Assembly (NCBI RefSeq): GCF_022458985.1
Contig: NC_061771.1
Coordinates: 16,236,001-16,300,000 of the forward strand
Direction: 5' to 3'
Length of the DNA stretch: 64,000 bases
Source of the DNA: Mugil cephalus
Taxonomy: Eukaryota; Chordata; Actinopteri; Mugiliformes; Mugilidae
How positions within the stretch are numbered: the first letter of the stretch is position 1; each line of letters begins with the position of its first letter. A program made the position numbers and the translations under genes. This document shows, in pieces, positions 26,081 to 38,800 of the stretch. The notes below the pieces were generated by a model. It was not told the DNA's origin. It did no database searches and worked only from the letters and a program-made list of their open reading frames with translations.

Positions 26081-29000
26081 TGCACAAGATGACAACATTA
26101 CACTCAGAAAGTTAAAGAATCATCCCGAAATGTAATGAAATGAAAATGAATTAAATGGAACGTAAAATGTTTATGTGACAACATAATTAAATAGTTTTAA
26201 ATATGTGAAAATATAATCTACAAATACACACGTCACTGAAAGTAACCAAAAACCTTTTTAATGTCATTTCTGGTATTTAAAAATAAATTGTCTACATGGT
26301 AAAATCTGGATTTTGCTGTTTGTTAATTCCTCGTCCAGCAAAATCCAGCTTTTTCCTTACGTACACAAACACAAAGCAGAACCATGCAAGCCAAGACATT
26401 TTTGACTTACCTTATACAGACGTGTAGAGCTGCAAAAAACATTGACCCACAATCTGCAAACTGTACTATCAAATGGAAATACTCCAATAAACAGTCACTT
26501 CATTGTGGATTTTATTACACAGTGTTTGTTGATTAGATGTTAAAAATAAATATATATTTATGTTTTTTTGTTTGGTTTTTTTTACTGTCAAAGCTTAAAT
26601 TTATTGGATCTTATTTTCACCACTGCTGAGTATATGTGCCCTGTTCTTTTTTGTTATAGGCACAAAAGCCACCAGCCACCTGTATAGTTTCAGCCAGCGA
26701 ATGCCAAGTGTCAAGTGTTCAAATTCAAATGTCTAATTTGTTTGTCTTTGTTTGGACAGAGCCGCTTCTCACCGGCCACACCAGAAGTCTAGGTGACGCA
26801 CAAAGTGGAAAGCTCTTCATTTGCCTTACCTGCAGCCCAGCTCTCTCCGATGCAGCTGTCATGGTGTCCAGTCAAGTGTCGGACCGACGGAGGTCTCTCA
26901 CAGTGGCATCCAAGCATGGACTCAGGCCCCTCAGCTGGTGACGCTCCAAGGTTTACTCATTGATGCAAAGTGGCACTTCAAGGGGGAATAGGGGCTCTGT
27001 TTGCAAGTAAAGTTACATGAGATTGATGCAGAAGGTTCAGTGGAGGGGGGTAAAAAGGACAAGTTTTCAACTTTAAAGTGAAAGGAAAACAATCAAAGGT
27101 CTGACAATAGATATTCATCTTGTTATTTATTGTAAAGGTGAGCTGTCATATAGAGTTGCACCAACTGAAATCATTAAATTTGCGGAAGCACATCGACACC
27201 CCAGGAATGTTTTAATTATATATGTTGGCAGTGGAGTCACTTTTCAAATATTAGTCAAAGCTGTTTAAGTTCCAAAGAAAGATATATAAACAAATTATGG
27301 CGAACGTGAGCCTGAGCTCACAACGGCCACCCGAGACACTGCTCACCAGTAATTGTCCATAATCATCCAGGATAAAAGGCTGTTTTATAGGCAAAGGGCG
27401 AGGTCTACAGCAGAGTTCATTACTTGTCAGTCACCTCTGACAGAAGTTGAAGAGGGAAAAAAAACAATCAAACACATTAGGATGGTCTCATGTTTAAGGG
27501 ATGCATTAATACAATATTCCCAGTGTTTACACATCTCATGTTTAATGTTTAAAAAACACTCAACATGACAGGTGCAAGTGATCATTTAATCTACGTGCAA
27601 TAAAATAAAGTGCTCAGGAAAACCCAACTTCCTGGAAACATCTATGTATTTTTTTTTACTCATGTTACATAGTAAAATCTTGTTTCACTGCAACGTCGGT
27701 GTAACTGAAGCCAGTGCGTTTTTTTAAAGGCGTGTTTTTACAGTGCAAATTTAAACAGTTTTCAGTTGTTAATGTTGTAAAATCTTGTACATTTGAGGCA
27801 TTTTGTTTAATTCACTTTTACTTTTCATTCATCACCTACTCCATCGTCAACAAATCAACCAGCCAGTCAGCCGATTCTGTCAGGATGAATAACATGTATT
27901 TACATTTACAATGAAAAGTGTTCACAGTAATAATAATACCCCCTTTCTAATCCGTGGTCTATTTGCCTGATGACACTTGGAGGGAGGTGTGTGCACGCAT
28001 CTGGTCTATTTTCACTAGAGTCAGGCAGCTTCGCCTCAGGTGAAAATTTTCCCATGAATTACAAACAACCCTAAAGGGGTCAGTGGTTTAATTGGCACCT
28101 GGGTAACGGCACTATGAGGACACACACGTGCTGGGTTTAAATCTAAAAATGTCATATATACTGTATCGTGGTTGGAATGACTTCACCACTCAGCCTAGAC
28201 TTCACCCTGGATCATTCCAAAATAAAAAACCTAGATAGTGTAAAAATGTGTTTTTGCCAACTTACATTATTAAATATGTAAACTCCCAACCTCTTTTCAG
28301 CAACGTGTGCTATCTTGGAAATCAAGTGTGACTGCAAACTTCAACAGGCTTGAAGCAACACTTAACAGGTATGTAGATACTCACGGTAACCTGAAAAAAA
28401 AAAAGGACAAGAAACAAAAAAAAAGATCCTCATCTCATCACGTAACGCACCCACCCCATATAGCAGGGTGCCTGGGACATCCGCGGCCCTCCCTACTGGA
28501 CTAAATCTTTCATCGGCCTGTTTGTCTAAGCAAACCCACACACTCTCTTTCCATGTGCTGGCTCTGACACATGCCTGTAGAGTTAACCCAACACGGTGTT
28601 GAGCAGTGGGAGTGTGCTGCCATGTTTTCCCCTGTTTGTTTAAGGGATTAAGGTGGTGAACCCCAGCCCGGTGGAGTCCCCCGAGCTTCATACCAGCAGG
28701 GCCGCTCAGATTATCAGCGTTGCCTCTCGTTCCTGGGTGTTAGAGCTCAGAGGCTGTCTAAGAACGGACTCGGGGTCTTTAAAAATATTACACGTGTGCG
28801 CAACTGTTCCTGCACCGCGAGATAACAAATGTTGACATCAGAGAAAATGAAATATGAAACAGCAGAGGCTTTAAATGTCCAGTGCAATATGGAGCAAACC
28901 AATTGCAGTTTCGACGGTGCCAAGGGTTGGTTATTCCTGTCTCTCGGGTTGCGTCCGGGCTTCATTGTGATGGCTTACATTTTGCATGCTGAAATCATAG

Positions 29001-29448
29001 GAGGGCCTTTGTCTGAAAAAAACATTTACATCTCTTAACACAGCTGGCTTGGCCAACCACTGGCACAAAACAAACAAGGAAGCAAGATAGAAAAACAACT
29101 CATAGGTTACGTTACCACTAAAGAGGTGTTTTAGTGTTAAACGTCAAAACAACGTGGACCATTTTGAACTTTTTAAAATAAACTGAGGTTGGCTCTGAAG
29201 GAGCATTTGAATATAAAGAGGAAACAATATCTGTTCAAACAGTTCTGCTTATTGAGACTAAAAGGGTCCAACTTAGGGCAATAAATAGTGAACAGTGAAA
29301 GTATTTTTTGCATTTCTTGCCTTTTTTGGAGAATATCAGACCACGATCGTGCATTACAGCCACGTTGAAAAAAAAAAGGAAAAATGGCAGAAATGGAAAT
29401 TTTCACCACAAAGTATGCGGACTTTGTCAAACTTGAACAATAGACCCT

Positions 29449-29454
29449 TATAAA
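29449..29454 (+). promoter_or_regulatory. foxe1: Candidate TATA box of foxe1
   Basis: TATAAA in the context CCTTATAAAGC, about 420 bases before the foxe1 start codon, which would put transcription start near 29480. A textbook splice donor (CAG|GTAAGA, cut after 29530) lies between it and the ATG, so an intron in the 5' UTR is possible. Inferred from motif and distance only. Confidence 0.35.
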
Positions 29455-29871
29455 GCTGAGGTATGTTGAGAGCATGTGATGCTCTAGGGGGTGTGGCCCT
29501 TGAGGAGTTCTGTGGAGGTAATACACTCAGGTAAGACAGAGTGACTCATTCTCACACACACCTTAAACGCCACCAATTGCGCTCTCATGCCTGCACTCAC
29601 TACACAACCTTACTAGACGACGAGCTACGGGAATACGCAGAACATGTCCCGCCTTTACTGAAAGAAGATCCATCGGAAAAGCAGATAACTTCTAATTTAC
29701 TTGAAGATCTGCTGGATTGGGACGTAAACACTGTGAGTTTGAGCTTTCTTACAGGATTGCCAGCAGGGCATCTCTTTCATTTTGAGTTCTACTGCCCGGG
29801 CCAGGATCTCATTTGCAGTAAGTTTGCCTTTCTAATCGATTTTTTAAAAGGGATATTTTTTTGAACTGTCC

Positions 29872-30972
29872 ATGACAATGCCAGTGGTCAAAGTGGAGAA
29901 AGACTCTACTGCAGACACCAGTCTACCTGCCTCCAATCCCCCGCCGCAAACGGAGGAGATGCCCCGAGGCCGGAGGAGGAAGAGACCCCTCCAGCGGGGT
30001 AAACCACCATACAGCTACATCGCACTCATTTCTATGGCCATCGCCAACTCCCCTGACCGCAAACTGACGCTGGGGGGCATCTACAAATTCATCACGGAGC
30101 GCTTCCCCTTCTACAAAGACAATTCGAAGAAGTGGCAAAACTCCATCCGCCACAACCTGACTCTCAATGACTGTTTTATCAAGATCCCTCGAGAGCCAGG
30201 GCGGCCAGGGAAGGGTAACTACTGGGCGCTGGACCCAAACGCAGAGGACATGTTCGAGAGCGGCAGCTTTTTGAGACGCAGGAAGAGGTTTAAGCGCTGT
30301 GACTTGAGCACCTACGCCACGTACGTGCACGAAACGCCCGTCTTCTCTCCCGTCCAGATCACCAGGGCAGCTGCCTACACCAACTCCGTCTACCCCAACA
30401 TGACGGTCAGTCCGACCTACGGGCAGCAGCTGCCGTCTGCCTATTATCCCTCTTCATCACCTCCCGGATTCGGACATAGCCAGACCCGCATGTTCAGCAT
30501 CAATAACATCATAGGACATCCAACTCCAGCCAGCATGCTGGCAGGCCAAGGGCCGGAGGTGATGCAGCAGCCCAGCCGCAGCTTCAGTCCCGAGGGAGTT
30601 CCAAACGGATCCTCTACCTGCAACCTGGGAGCCTCTAGTTTTCAGAGTCAGCCGTGCGGGGGAGCCTTGCCACCCCGCTCATCCACGCACCCGGCGTTCC
30701 CCTACTCCGGGCCAAACAGCCATCCACACCACCACGGACACCAGGGTTCGTATGGACAGGGTCACACCCAGGGGTACGCAACAGCAGGACGGATCCATGC
30801 CTCCACATCTGGGTCAGTGGAAACGATGGACCATTACGGCAGGGTCTCCCCGGTGCAGCTGGGCTCTTTCTCCCAGTATAACAGCGCTGGAGGGCCTATT
30901 GGCAACACTGGGGGATACCTGAGACACCCCACCTACCCTGGGAATATGGACCGGTTTGTGTCCGCCATCTAA
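29872..30972 (+). CDS. foxe1: Forkhead box protein E1 (thyroid transcription factor 2)
   Basis: A DNA-binding transcription factor of thyroid, pharyngeal and palate development. Single exon, 366 residues (human 373). Residues 34-38 (RRRKR) are a basic stretch; the forkhead domain runs from about 43 to 142, starting [16 protein letters not shown], with recognition helix [13 protein letters not shown] at 90-102 and a closing basic block RRRKRFKR. The C-terminus DRFVSAI matches human FOXE1 (DRFVSAM) and separates it from FOXE3. The poly-alanine tract of mammalian FOXE1 is missing. An eh1-type motif FSINNII is present at residues 208-214. ATG 29872 is taken as start; a second ATG two codons later makes no real difference. 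Neighbours trmo, hemgn and anp32b are those of human FOXE1. Confidence 0.96.
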   Translation: MTMPVVKVEKDSTADTSLPASNPPPQTEEMPRGRRRKRPLQRGKPPYSYIALISMAIANSPDRKLTLGGIYKFITERFPFYKDNSKKWQNSIRHNLTLNDCFIKIPREPGRPGKGNYWALDPNAEDMFESGSFLRRRKRFKRCDLSTYATYVHETPVFSPVQITRAAAYTNSVYPNMTVSPTYGQQLPSAYYPSSSPPGFGHSQTRMFSINNIIGHPTPASMLAGQGPEVMQQPSRSFSPEGVPNGSSTCNLGASSFQSQPCGGALPPRSSTHPAFPYSGPNSHPHHHGHQGSYGQGHTQGYATAGRIHASTSGSVETMDHYGRVSPVQLGSFSQYNSAGGPIGNTGGYLRHPTYPGNMDRFVSAI

Positions 30973-31448
30973 ACCGCGGAGAACAGAGATCGGAGCATCC
31001 CGCCACCTTTTTTTTTTTTTTTTTAAATAAGATCCTCGAAGACACAGTGAGCCAGAAATTTCTGTGCACGACCGTGATTGTTTTTCTTTGCTCGTGACGT
31101 TTATTTAGGACTAAAGTGAACAGACTGACCTCTTGACACAACTGTGATTTCCCAGGTTAATCCTTCCTTGTGCATACCGATGGTATGTTTAGACACACGC
31201 TATAAATTTGGATTCAAATGTCAAGGCCTCTTCACAGCAATAGTGTAAAATATATGTAATTTTGTGTGTGGTTTGCAAGTTGTTTCTCTTTTGTCTTGAA
31301 TGTGCAAGTTAAATATTTACATTACTCCCATGATTAAACGACAGACTTTGAGCTATAAATTATTGTGCTTCGTGGTCATAGGCTTTGCAATAACTGGCTT
31401 GTATGAAGAACGTGAGCTTCAGTACATCTGCATGTGTTTTGTTGCCCA

Positions 31449-31454
31449 AATAAA
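31449..31454 (+). terminator. foxe1: Candidate poly(A) signal of foxe1
   Basis: AATAAA about 480 bases after the foxe1 stop codon, followed by a T-run and another AATAAA at 31489-31494. The 1.2 kb up to the spag5 signal on the other strand holds A- and T-rich sequence and no gene. Confidence 0.5.
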
Positions 31455-31775
31455 AACGCATATTTACTTTGCTTTTTTTTTTTTTGGAAATAAACATAAT
31501 GACATAACATAAAAGAATAATTTTATTCTTCGAGAATAAAATATCTAAATTATGGATGATTCATTACAATTTAAATAATCGGACCAAACATTATACCACA
31601 AGTGGTTTATTCATCCCCTGCAGAAATGTTCAAATTGCAAATAATGATATAATTTAGTCACAGTTATAAGAGGATATTATTTTATTTCTAATATCTAGAT
31701 CGATTGTAATTTATTAAAAAGCAACATCAGCCAAAAAAAAAAAAAAAAAGATCCAGACATAATGCCACCAGGAAG

Positions 31776-31810
<35 letters not shown>

Positions 31811-32662
31811 TCCCCCAAACAATTCTTTTGTGCTTGTGCTGCTTTCTACAGCGTTTCAGCTCAGCTGGATCTGAAGTGTTGTCTGGAGCCACAGTATTAG
31901 CAGTGACTGTGACCGGCCTCAAGTAACATGTCGAGACATCAGCACAGCACTCAGACACAACTACAACACTAATCAGGAAAATGAATTGACTTGTAAAGTG
32001 ATATTTCATCCCATAAAGTAAAGACAACACAACGTCAGAAACCTCTTACACACAAAGTCTGCACATCGGACAAGATGAGACTCGCGGCAGAGAACCTCAT
32101 TATAGTTAAGACACTTGAAGTTTCTACCAGAAAAAAAAAAAAAAGGTTTGTTGACTGATGCATTGAATGTAAAACTCTAGAATTAAATGAGGAGTACAGT
32201 ACACAACCACTGGGTAATTACTTTCATCTATCGATCGATGCAGATTACACAACAATGATTTGAATGAGCTGGTTTTATGTCATTTATTAAGAAACGTTTA
32301 CTTTTATGGACCAACTTTTCCCACACTTCTCTCATTCAATATTATAAAAGTTGTCACTATGCAAATATCTGTCCATTCACACAGAATAAAGAGGATTTAA
32401 CGTTGATTTGACTGCGCACACTTCATGACTGCGTCATTTCTAACCTCAGCTGATTTAACGCTAAAATGCGCCGTCCAGACTTGTGCAGAATTTTTTGATA
32501 ATTTATATAAAAGCACGCTCTTTTCAAACTTATTTACTTTAACTGATGTACCGTTTTATGTCACACGACACACATTTTATACCATATATATCTCAGAGAA
32601 TGAGCCTTTGAGTCAGGATATTAATGACATGAACAAATGGAGCGTTTAAAAACATTGTCTTT

Positions 32663-32668
32663 TTTATT
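32663..32668 (-). terminator. spag5: Candidate poly(A) signal of spag5
   Basis: TTTATT on the plus strand, AATAAA on the minus strand, about 150 bases after the spag5 stop codon. It gives a short 3' UTR converging on foxe1. Confidence 0.5.
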
Positions 32669-32816
32669 AGTATTACTTCCAAACACTTAGAATATGCAAA
32701 AGGAAGCAAATACAACTCACAATGAACAAATGCTAAAAATAAGAAATTTTAGAACATGACAAGTTGACAACACAATCATAAATACAACACAGATAAGAGA
32801 CGAATACAACAACACG

Positions 32817-35800
32817 TCAGCCGATATATTCAATGAGTTGTTGGAGTTGTTCACTGTTCTTCACAGCTGCCGGCAAAGACAGCAGCGTCTGTGAGGAGGA
32901 AATGAAAACATCTGTTACCTCAAAAATCCAAATCATAATAAATTATGATTTAATTTCAGCAAAAATGACATTTAAGTATCAAAAAAAAAAAAAAAAAAAA
33001 AAAATCAGAAGCTTCACTCACCTCTCTGATTCTATTAATCATGTTGTTTAATATCTGAAGCTCATTCTCACTTTTCTGCTGGTTGTTCTGATGGATCATT
33101 TGCTGTGAGAAACATCAAGGCGTCATGAGATCAGGTAATTACTTAATTACTAATAAGACAGTTGTGAGATACGGGCACGAAGACGTCAGCAAAGTCTGGG
33201 GACGTAGCTCAGTTCTTACATGTCTCTTTGCTCTGTCGAGGAGTTTAACTCTGGCCTGCTCCACTTCCTGCAGACTTGCCTTCAGTCTCTCCACCTACAG
33301 ATCAGATTCAAGAGACGACTGATAAAACGACTACTTAAGGTGAACCGATTTCCCCTTTTGCTCAAAGGACTGCTACTAAATTAACGCACACATAATGACA
33401 GACATGACCATACTGTACCTCCTTCAGTAACTGAATTTTCTCTTCCAGGACATGTGCTGGGTTGGCTGACTGACCACCAGCTTTCCTCAACTCGTCCCGC
33501 AGGAACTGAGACTCGGCCTTCGACTGTTGGTGAGCGCGACGAAGCTCGGTCACTTCCTTTCGCAATTCCTGGAAAAATAAGAAATTATATTATGTGCACG
33601 GTGTCCGTCAGGAGGAGAACCCAGTGTGTTTTTGAACCAGCCGTTCTTATTTGCTGCATTACATTATTTTCAGTCTTGTGTTTATTTAGAATTTCCTGGG
33701 CCTCTTGCACTTCTGCCATCCACTCTGCCATCTTTTTCTCATCCTAAAAGATAAAAGAGACGCTGTCATCACCCAGCAGACACATCCTCGTTCAGTATCA
33801 TGGATAAAGTCCAGTAACAGTTGCTCTTACCTGAGCTTTCTGCTGCAGAGCCTGATTTCCCCTCTCCGCCAAGTTATTCATACGACTGAGCTGATGTTTA
33901 AGTTCAGACAGTTCAGCTTCATACCTGCTGTTAGAGGCCTCCTGTTCCACCTGCAGGCCACAGCTGGAACAAAGCATCAAACATTAATGAATTAGAAGAA
34001 GAAAGAGCTTAAATACCCACATTGTTGTTTGAATTTGGTTTTGTGTAAAACATATAAGTCTATATCTTAAAGTCACAAAAATCGCTGCTTAATTTAACTT
34101 CATAATTTAATTGGTTTACGTGACTGTAAACTGAATGTTTTGGGTTTCAAACTGTTGTTTTGTAAAAAAAAAAAAAAAAAGTCCTTTTGTGTTTCTAAAC
34201 ACCAGAATTAATTCATTTCAAACAAGAACCCCATGTGAAAAAGGCCCTTCACTTTTAAAACATACATTTTATAGCACTTACATGGTGTTGTGCATCTCTT
34301 CCAGCTGAGTGTCTTTGCGCTGTTGCACCTCCTCCAGCGTGCTGACCAGCTCCGTGACAGTGTTGCCCAGGTCAGCGAGCATCTCCGCCACACTCCTCTG
34401 CTCCTCTTTCTCTGGTTCAAACTCATTCGCATTCAGATTCTTTTTAGGGGTGATGGCCGCAATGCGGGTGAAGGCGCTGGTCTCACTGAACAAAGCTTCA
34501 GACTCGGAAGGGACTGAAGAGAGAAGAGGTGAAGCTTAGATTTCAACCGTCATTAGGCGACATGTAAGCCTTTCACAAACACAGTTACAGTTGTGTTCCT
34601 CAGTGTGTCCCATAAATGTTTTTCTTAGTCACGGTTCTGGTTTTTCCAAATGCCAGCTGTGCAGATAAAATAGCTGCCTGAGTGTTGTACAGAGTCATGC
34701 ATCATTCAAAAGATAGCGGACAATTTTAGATGCTGCTTATTATCCAGGGGAACAACATGGTGATTGCAGGCCGACTTGGAAAGAACAAGGAGAATAGTGT
34801 AACAAAGGAGGATGAGAACACGTCATCACTTCCTCTGATAATGGAAAAGAACACAGAGTTCTAAGAGACACTAACCTTTCACAGAGCTGTATCAGTACCA
34901 CAGGAGAACACAAGCAACATGCTGCACATACTATACAAGATACTAAAAATGATGCTGGGTTGGCTGATTATTTATATATATAAAAATAGAAAATTCAGTA
35001 TCGGTATCGACCCTAAAAAATCCATATCGGTCGCTATGTCGAATAGTCACCATTCAAGGAAACTATATAATTACATTGTACCATTTTAAATTTGATTTTT
35101 TGGATCTGGACTCACTTAATCAGCATCAAAGTGTTACTTTCACCACATTCAAGATTCTTTCCATGTCTCTTAAGAGAGCCTCTGCATGTGGGGTGAGCTG
35201 CAGTACCTGATCCAGTTGGTGTGTCTGCTCTGACGTCCTCCTCTTCCTCAGTAGTTAATGCCACCATGATGCTGTCAACAAAGGAGCTGGAGCACTGATG
35301 AGGCTTCGCTCTGACAACTGATTGAGACTCTTTATCCTTGTGTGGTTCTGCTTTCTGAAATGTAAGACATAAACTTGAGTGGGAAAAACTCTCTAAAATA
35401 TTTTTATTCCAGGGGTACACGCAGCTATAAAAAGATTTATGGGCTAAAACGAATAAAGTTTAAAACTACAGAATAGTTTTTTAGTATTTCTCGTACCTTT
35501 CCTTAGAACGGTTCAAAACCACAACTTTGCATTCTGTACATATCCACGTTATACAAGTATATGCAGCAGTAAATGGAACGAAGTCGTGAGCTCAGACTGA
35601 GTGGTTCTGTATCTTCTATTACCTCATCCCTGAGGGCTGCATGTAGCTCGTTGGTCAGTCCCCGCAGTGTGTGATGCAGCAAAGTGATTTCAGTGACTGC
35701 CTGAGCGATCTTCTCTCCAAACTCCAGCTGGGATGCACTTTCTCTGGACCTTGTGGTTTCGAGCTCTTCCTGCAAATTCCTGTTCTCAAGCCTTTATCAC

Positions 35801-38800
35801 ACATAAAGAGACAGGTAAGTTATCATTCAGTTCACGGGCCAAGCAAACAACTTTAGAGGACAGTCTGTTTACCTGTAGACGGATTTAACTTAATCAAATG
35901 TGTCATAAATTTTCTAGATACGCCATCTAGTGATGAAAGGCAGAATCTGTTTCTTATTTATCAAGATTCGATTGTATGCATCGATTCGCATTTGTATTTA
36001 TCTTATAATATCTTATAGAAAATACATTAAAAAAAGCATGGTTGGCAATAAATACATAAATAATTCCCCCAATTAGTGGACGATGAGGATGACAAACACC
36101 AGATTAATGAAGTTGAAAAAAGGATAAATTGGCTGCTATTTGCTTACTGAAGCTGACGAACTTCTTCTTTTAGGTCTTCACACTGGATGTTTCTCTCCCG
36201 AAGCCCCTGCAGGTTTGTCCTCAGCAAACGCTCACTTTCAGCCACCTGCTCCCTCGCCAACTCATTCTCCATCTGTAAGAACTGAAACGTGACGCAAAGA
36301 GGGAAAATTAGGGCCACCAGAAAAACTAAGATACATTTAGTTTGTGTAATGAATGGAAATTCACTGCGTTGACAGACATTAAAATGAACATTTACAAAAT
36401 GAAGAGGGTAATGGCATCGGTTAATTACAAACTGGAACAGTTTGTCACATTGTAATAAAGGCAGCAAATGAATATAAACCTCACAGACCTGATTTTGGTT
36501 TTACAGGGTTAGAAACATTGTAAAGAAGATTACTCCCTAATATTTTTGTGCATGTATGTATATAACTAATGGGAATTATGTGGAGATACAATTTGCTCCG
36601 TTTGAAGAGCAATTTTTTTTATACCTCGCTGCATCAGAAATGAGAGTACAATAAGACTTAAGAGAGTAAATTATGTTATATTTATTAGTTTTGCAGATAA
36701 GCTGGGTCTAAGAGTTCTACATTAATTTATTGTTTGGCCTTTATTTAGTGACCGTGTAATTAGTGGATAACACACATAAACCACCACATAACAAGAACAG
36801 CAGGAGGGTCTAAAACACAGCAACCCGTAAACACTCAGTGAGCTGACCTCGTTCATTTCTCGCACGCTGCTGAGCTGTGTACAAACATCCTGGAGCTGCT
36901 GGATCTGTGTGCTCTGAGACTGTGAGAGGGTCTGCAGCTGACCGACTTCCTCCTCGCTCTGAACCAGAGCCTGACTCAGCTCAAACACGCGTTGCTCCGA
37001 CTGACCTAGTGATGTCTCCAACCTGGAAACGGTACCAGACAGAACACATGCAGCAGAGTTAGTTTGTCTGAATTATGCAAGATAAGCCCTTGGTCACATT
37101 TCTACAATTTCAATTCAACAATTTATTTATTTTTAACTCATATATACACAGGACAGATCTATGAATGCTTGTGGCATAACTGTTAACGCGGAATCACCAC
37201 AACTTACTCATCTGCTCTCTCTCTGGCTTGTTGTATGTCTTTCCATGACTCCTGCAACCTGAAAAGAAAAGAAGTTTTGAGAACATGCATACTTCAGTTC
37301 AGCACTTCTTCTCGTTACTATTCGTACTGTCTTTAAATTGCTGCTATGGTGGGGTTCGTACTTTGTAGTCTCTGCAGCGAGGGCCTGCTCCAAGAAAGCG
37401 TAGGATGCCAGTGTGGAGGACACTGTAGCAGAAAGCTCGGTCACCTTCCTCTCCAGCAGGCCGCTCTCCTCTGACTTCTCCGTTAGCTTCTCCCGTAGCA
37501 CACCCATTTCTATGCACGCAACAGAAAATTAGCAAATATACAGGCTGATGAGGAAGTAAACCATTTGAAAAGTGGACCAGGGGAAGTTCTGTTTTTACCT
37601 GACGTCAGGATTGTCACCTGCAGATTTAAATCACCAATCTGATGTCTGGCAGCTTGAAGATTTAACTGAGTTTCTGTCAGTTCTTCTTCAATCTGTTGAG
37701 AGGAGGTTTTTAAAAAAAATGTAAGAAGCAATTTTTATTTTCACATGAATATCCAAATGAAACTGAAGGCGCCTGACCTGCTCCCGCTCTTCAACAGCTT
37801 GGTCTCTTGCAGATTTGTGCTCATCCTTCTCTCTTAAAGCCGCAGCCGCCCGCTCATTCAGCTTGAGGAGAATGGGAGCAGTTTTCTGCAGAAGGCCTCT
37901 GACTGTGCAGAGCTATGAAAACACAAACACAAGTGTTATCACATTTATTGATGTGTAGTTATTAGGTTAGGATTGCACCTATTAAATTAACATACTTCTG
38001 TTTTCAAACTGTTCTGTTCATCCAGGGTTTGAGAAAGAAGATTAGAAGCCGAGTTCAGTGTCTCAGTGCAGGTTTTATTTAACACAACCTGCACATGCAG
38101 AGAAAAAAATACAACAGAAATTAGACACAGTATAGATCTTAAACTGAATAAACTGCAATAAAACGGTTTGTTTTTTTCGAACCTGTTCTGGGTAAGTCTG
38201 GTTTAGGGCGGCCAAGAGCTCCTGCTGACACCCCACACTCTTCTCTAGTGCGGATATTTCTGCAGCGCAGTGTATCCTCAGCTGCTCCATCGCACTGAAG
38301 GCCTGAGAAACAGACACAGATTAATTACATACACATTTCTGATATCATATTAATATTATTAATATTTAATTTTTTTAAGCCCACACGAGTATTGAATGAT
38401 CAGTACTTACCGCCTCCTTGTCTTTGAAAGCCTCGTCCATCTGAGTTTTCATGTCATTTCTTTGATTAAGAGCTTCTTTGACCTTCTGCATCATTCTGGT
38501 CTGTGTGTCCTTTGATTTCTCTAATAGAGCCTTCATGTGTCCATACTAAAGAAGAATAATAAACAAATTATAGCGTTACTAACAGTTAACATATTCTCTA
38601 ACATGATTGATTATCAAAGATAAGACATCTTTACATACATGCGAAACGAGGTTTTGATGGTCCTCCTTGAAAATGTCACCCATTTCTTTCATGTTGCACA
38701 AAGCAGCATCTGTGTCACTACTCAAGGTTCCCTGTTGTGACAAATACACCTCACAGTTAGTCATGAACAGTCACTCACAATGTGTGTAGGTGTGTTCAAA

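Larger units (their letters stand above)
10091..29440. other. Gene-poor interval between sh3gl2 and foxe1
   Basis: No exon set with matching phases could be built on either strand in these 19 kb. What can be named is old repeats (listed separately), microsatellites and one promoter-like patch near 24.7 kb. Long stretches (for example 17.3-19.4, 21.4-22.4 and 26.6-28.1 kb) are free of recognisable repeats. Developmental forkhead genes usually have distant enhancers, so foxe1 regulatory elements are a reasonable but unproven content. Confidence 0.55.

Noticed and set aside
29541-29864. 107-codon frame just upstream of foxe1, possible upstream ORF
   Set aside because: It has no ATG (opens at GTG) and lies in the presumed 5' UTR. 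The stretch LLKEDPSEKQ... looks protein-like but no partner exon or family was found.
29923-30330. 135-codon antisense frame over foxe1
   Set aside because: Shadow of the GC-rich forkhead coding sequence.
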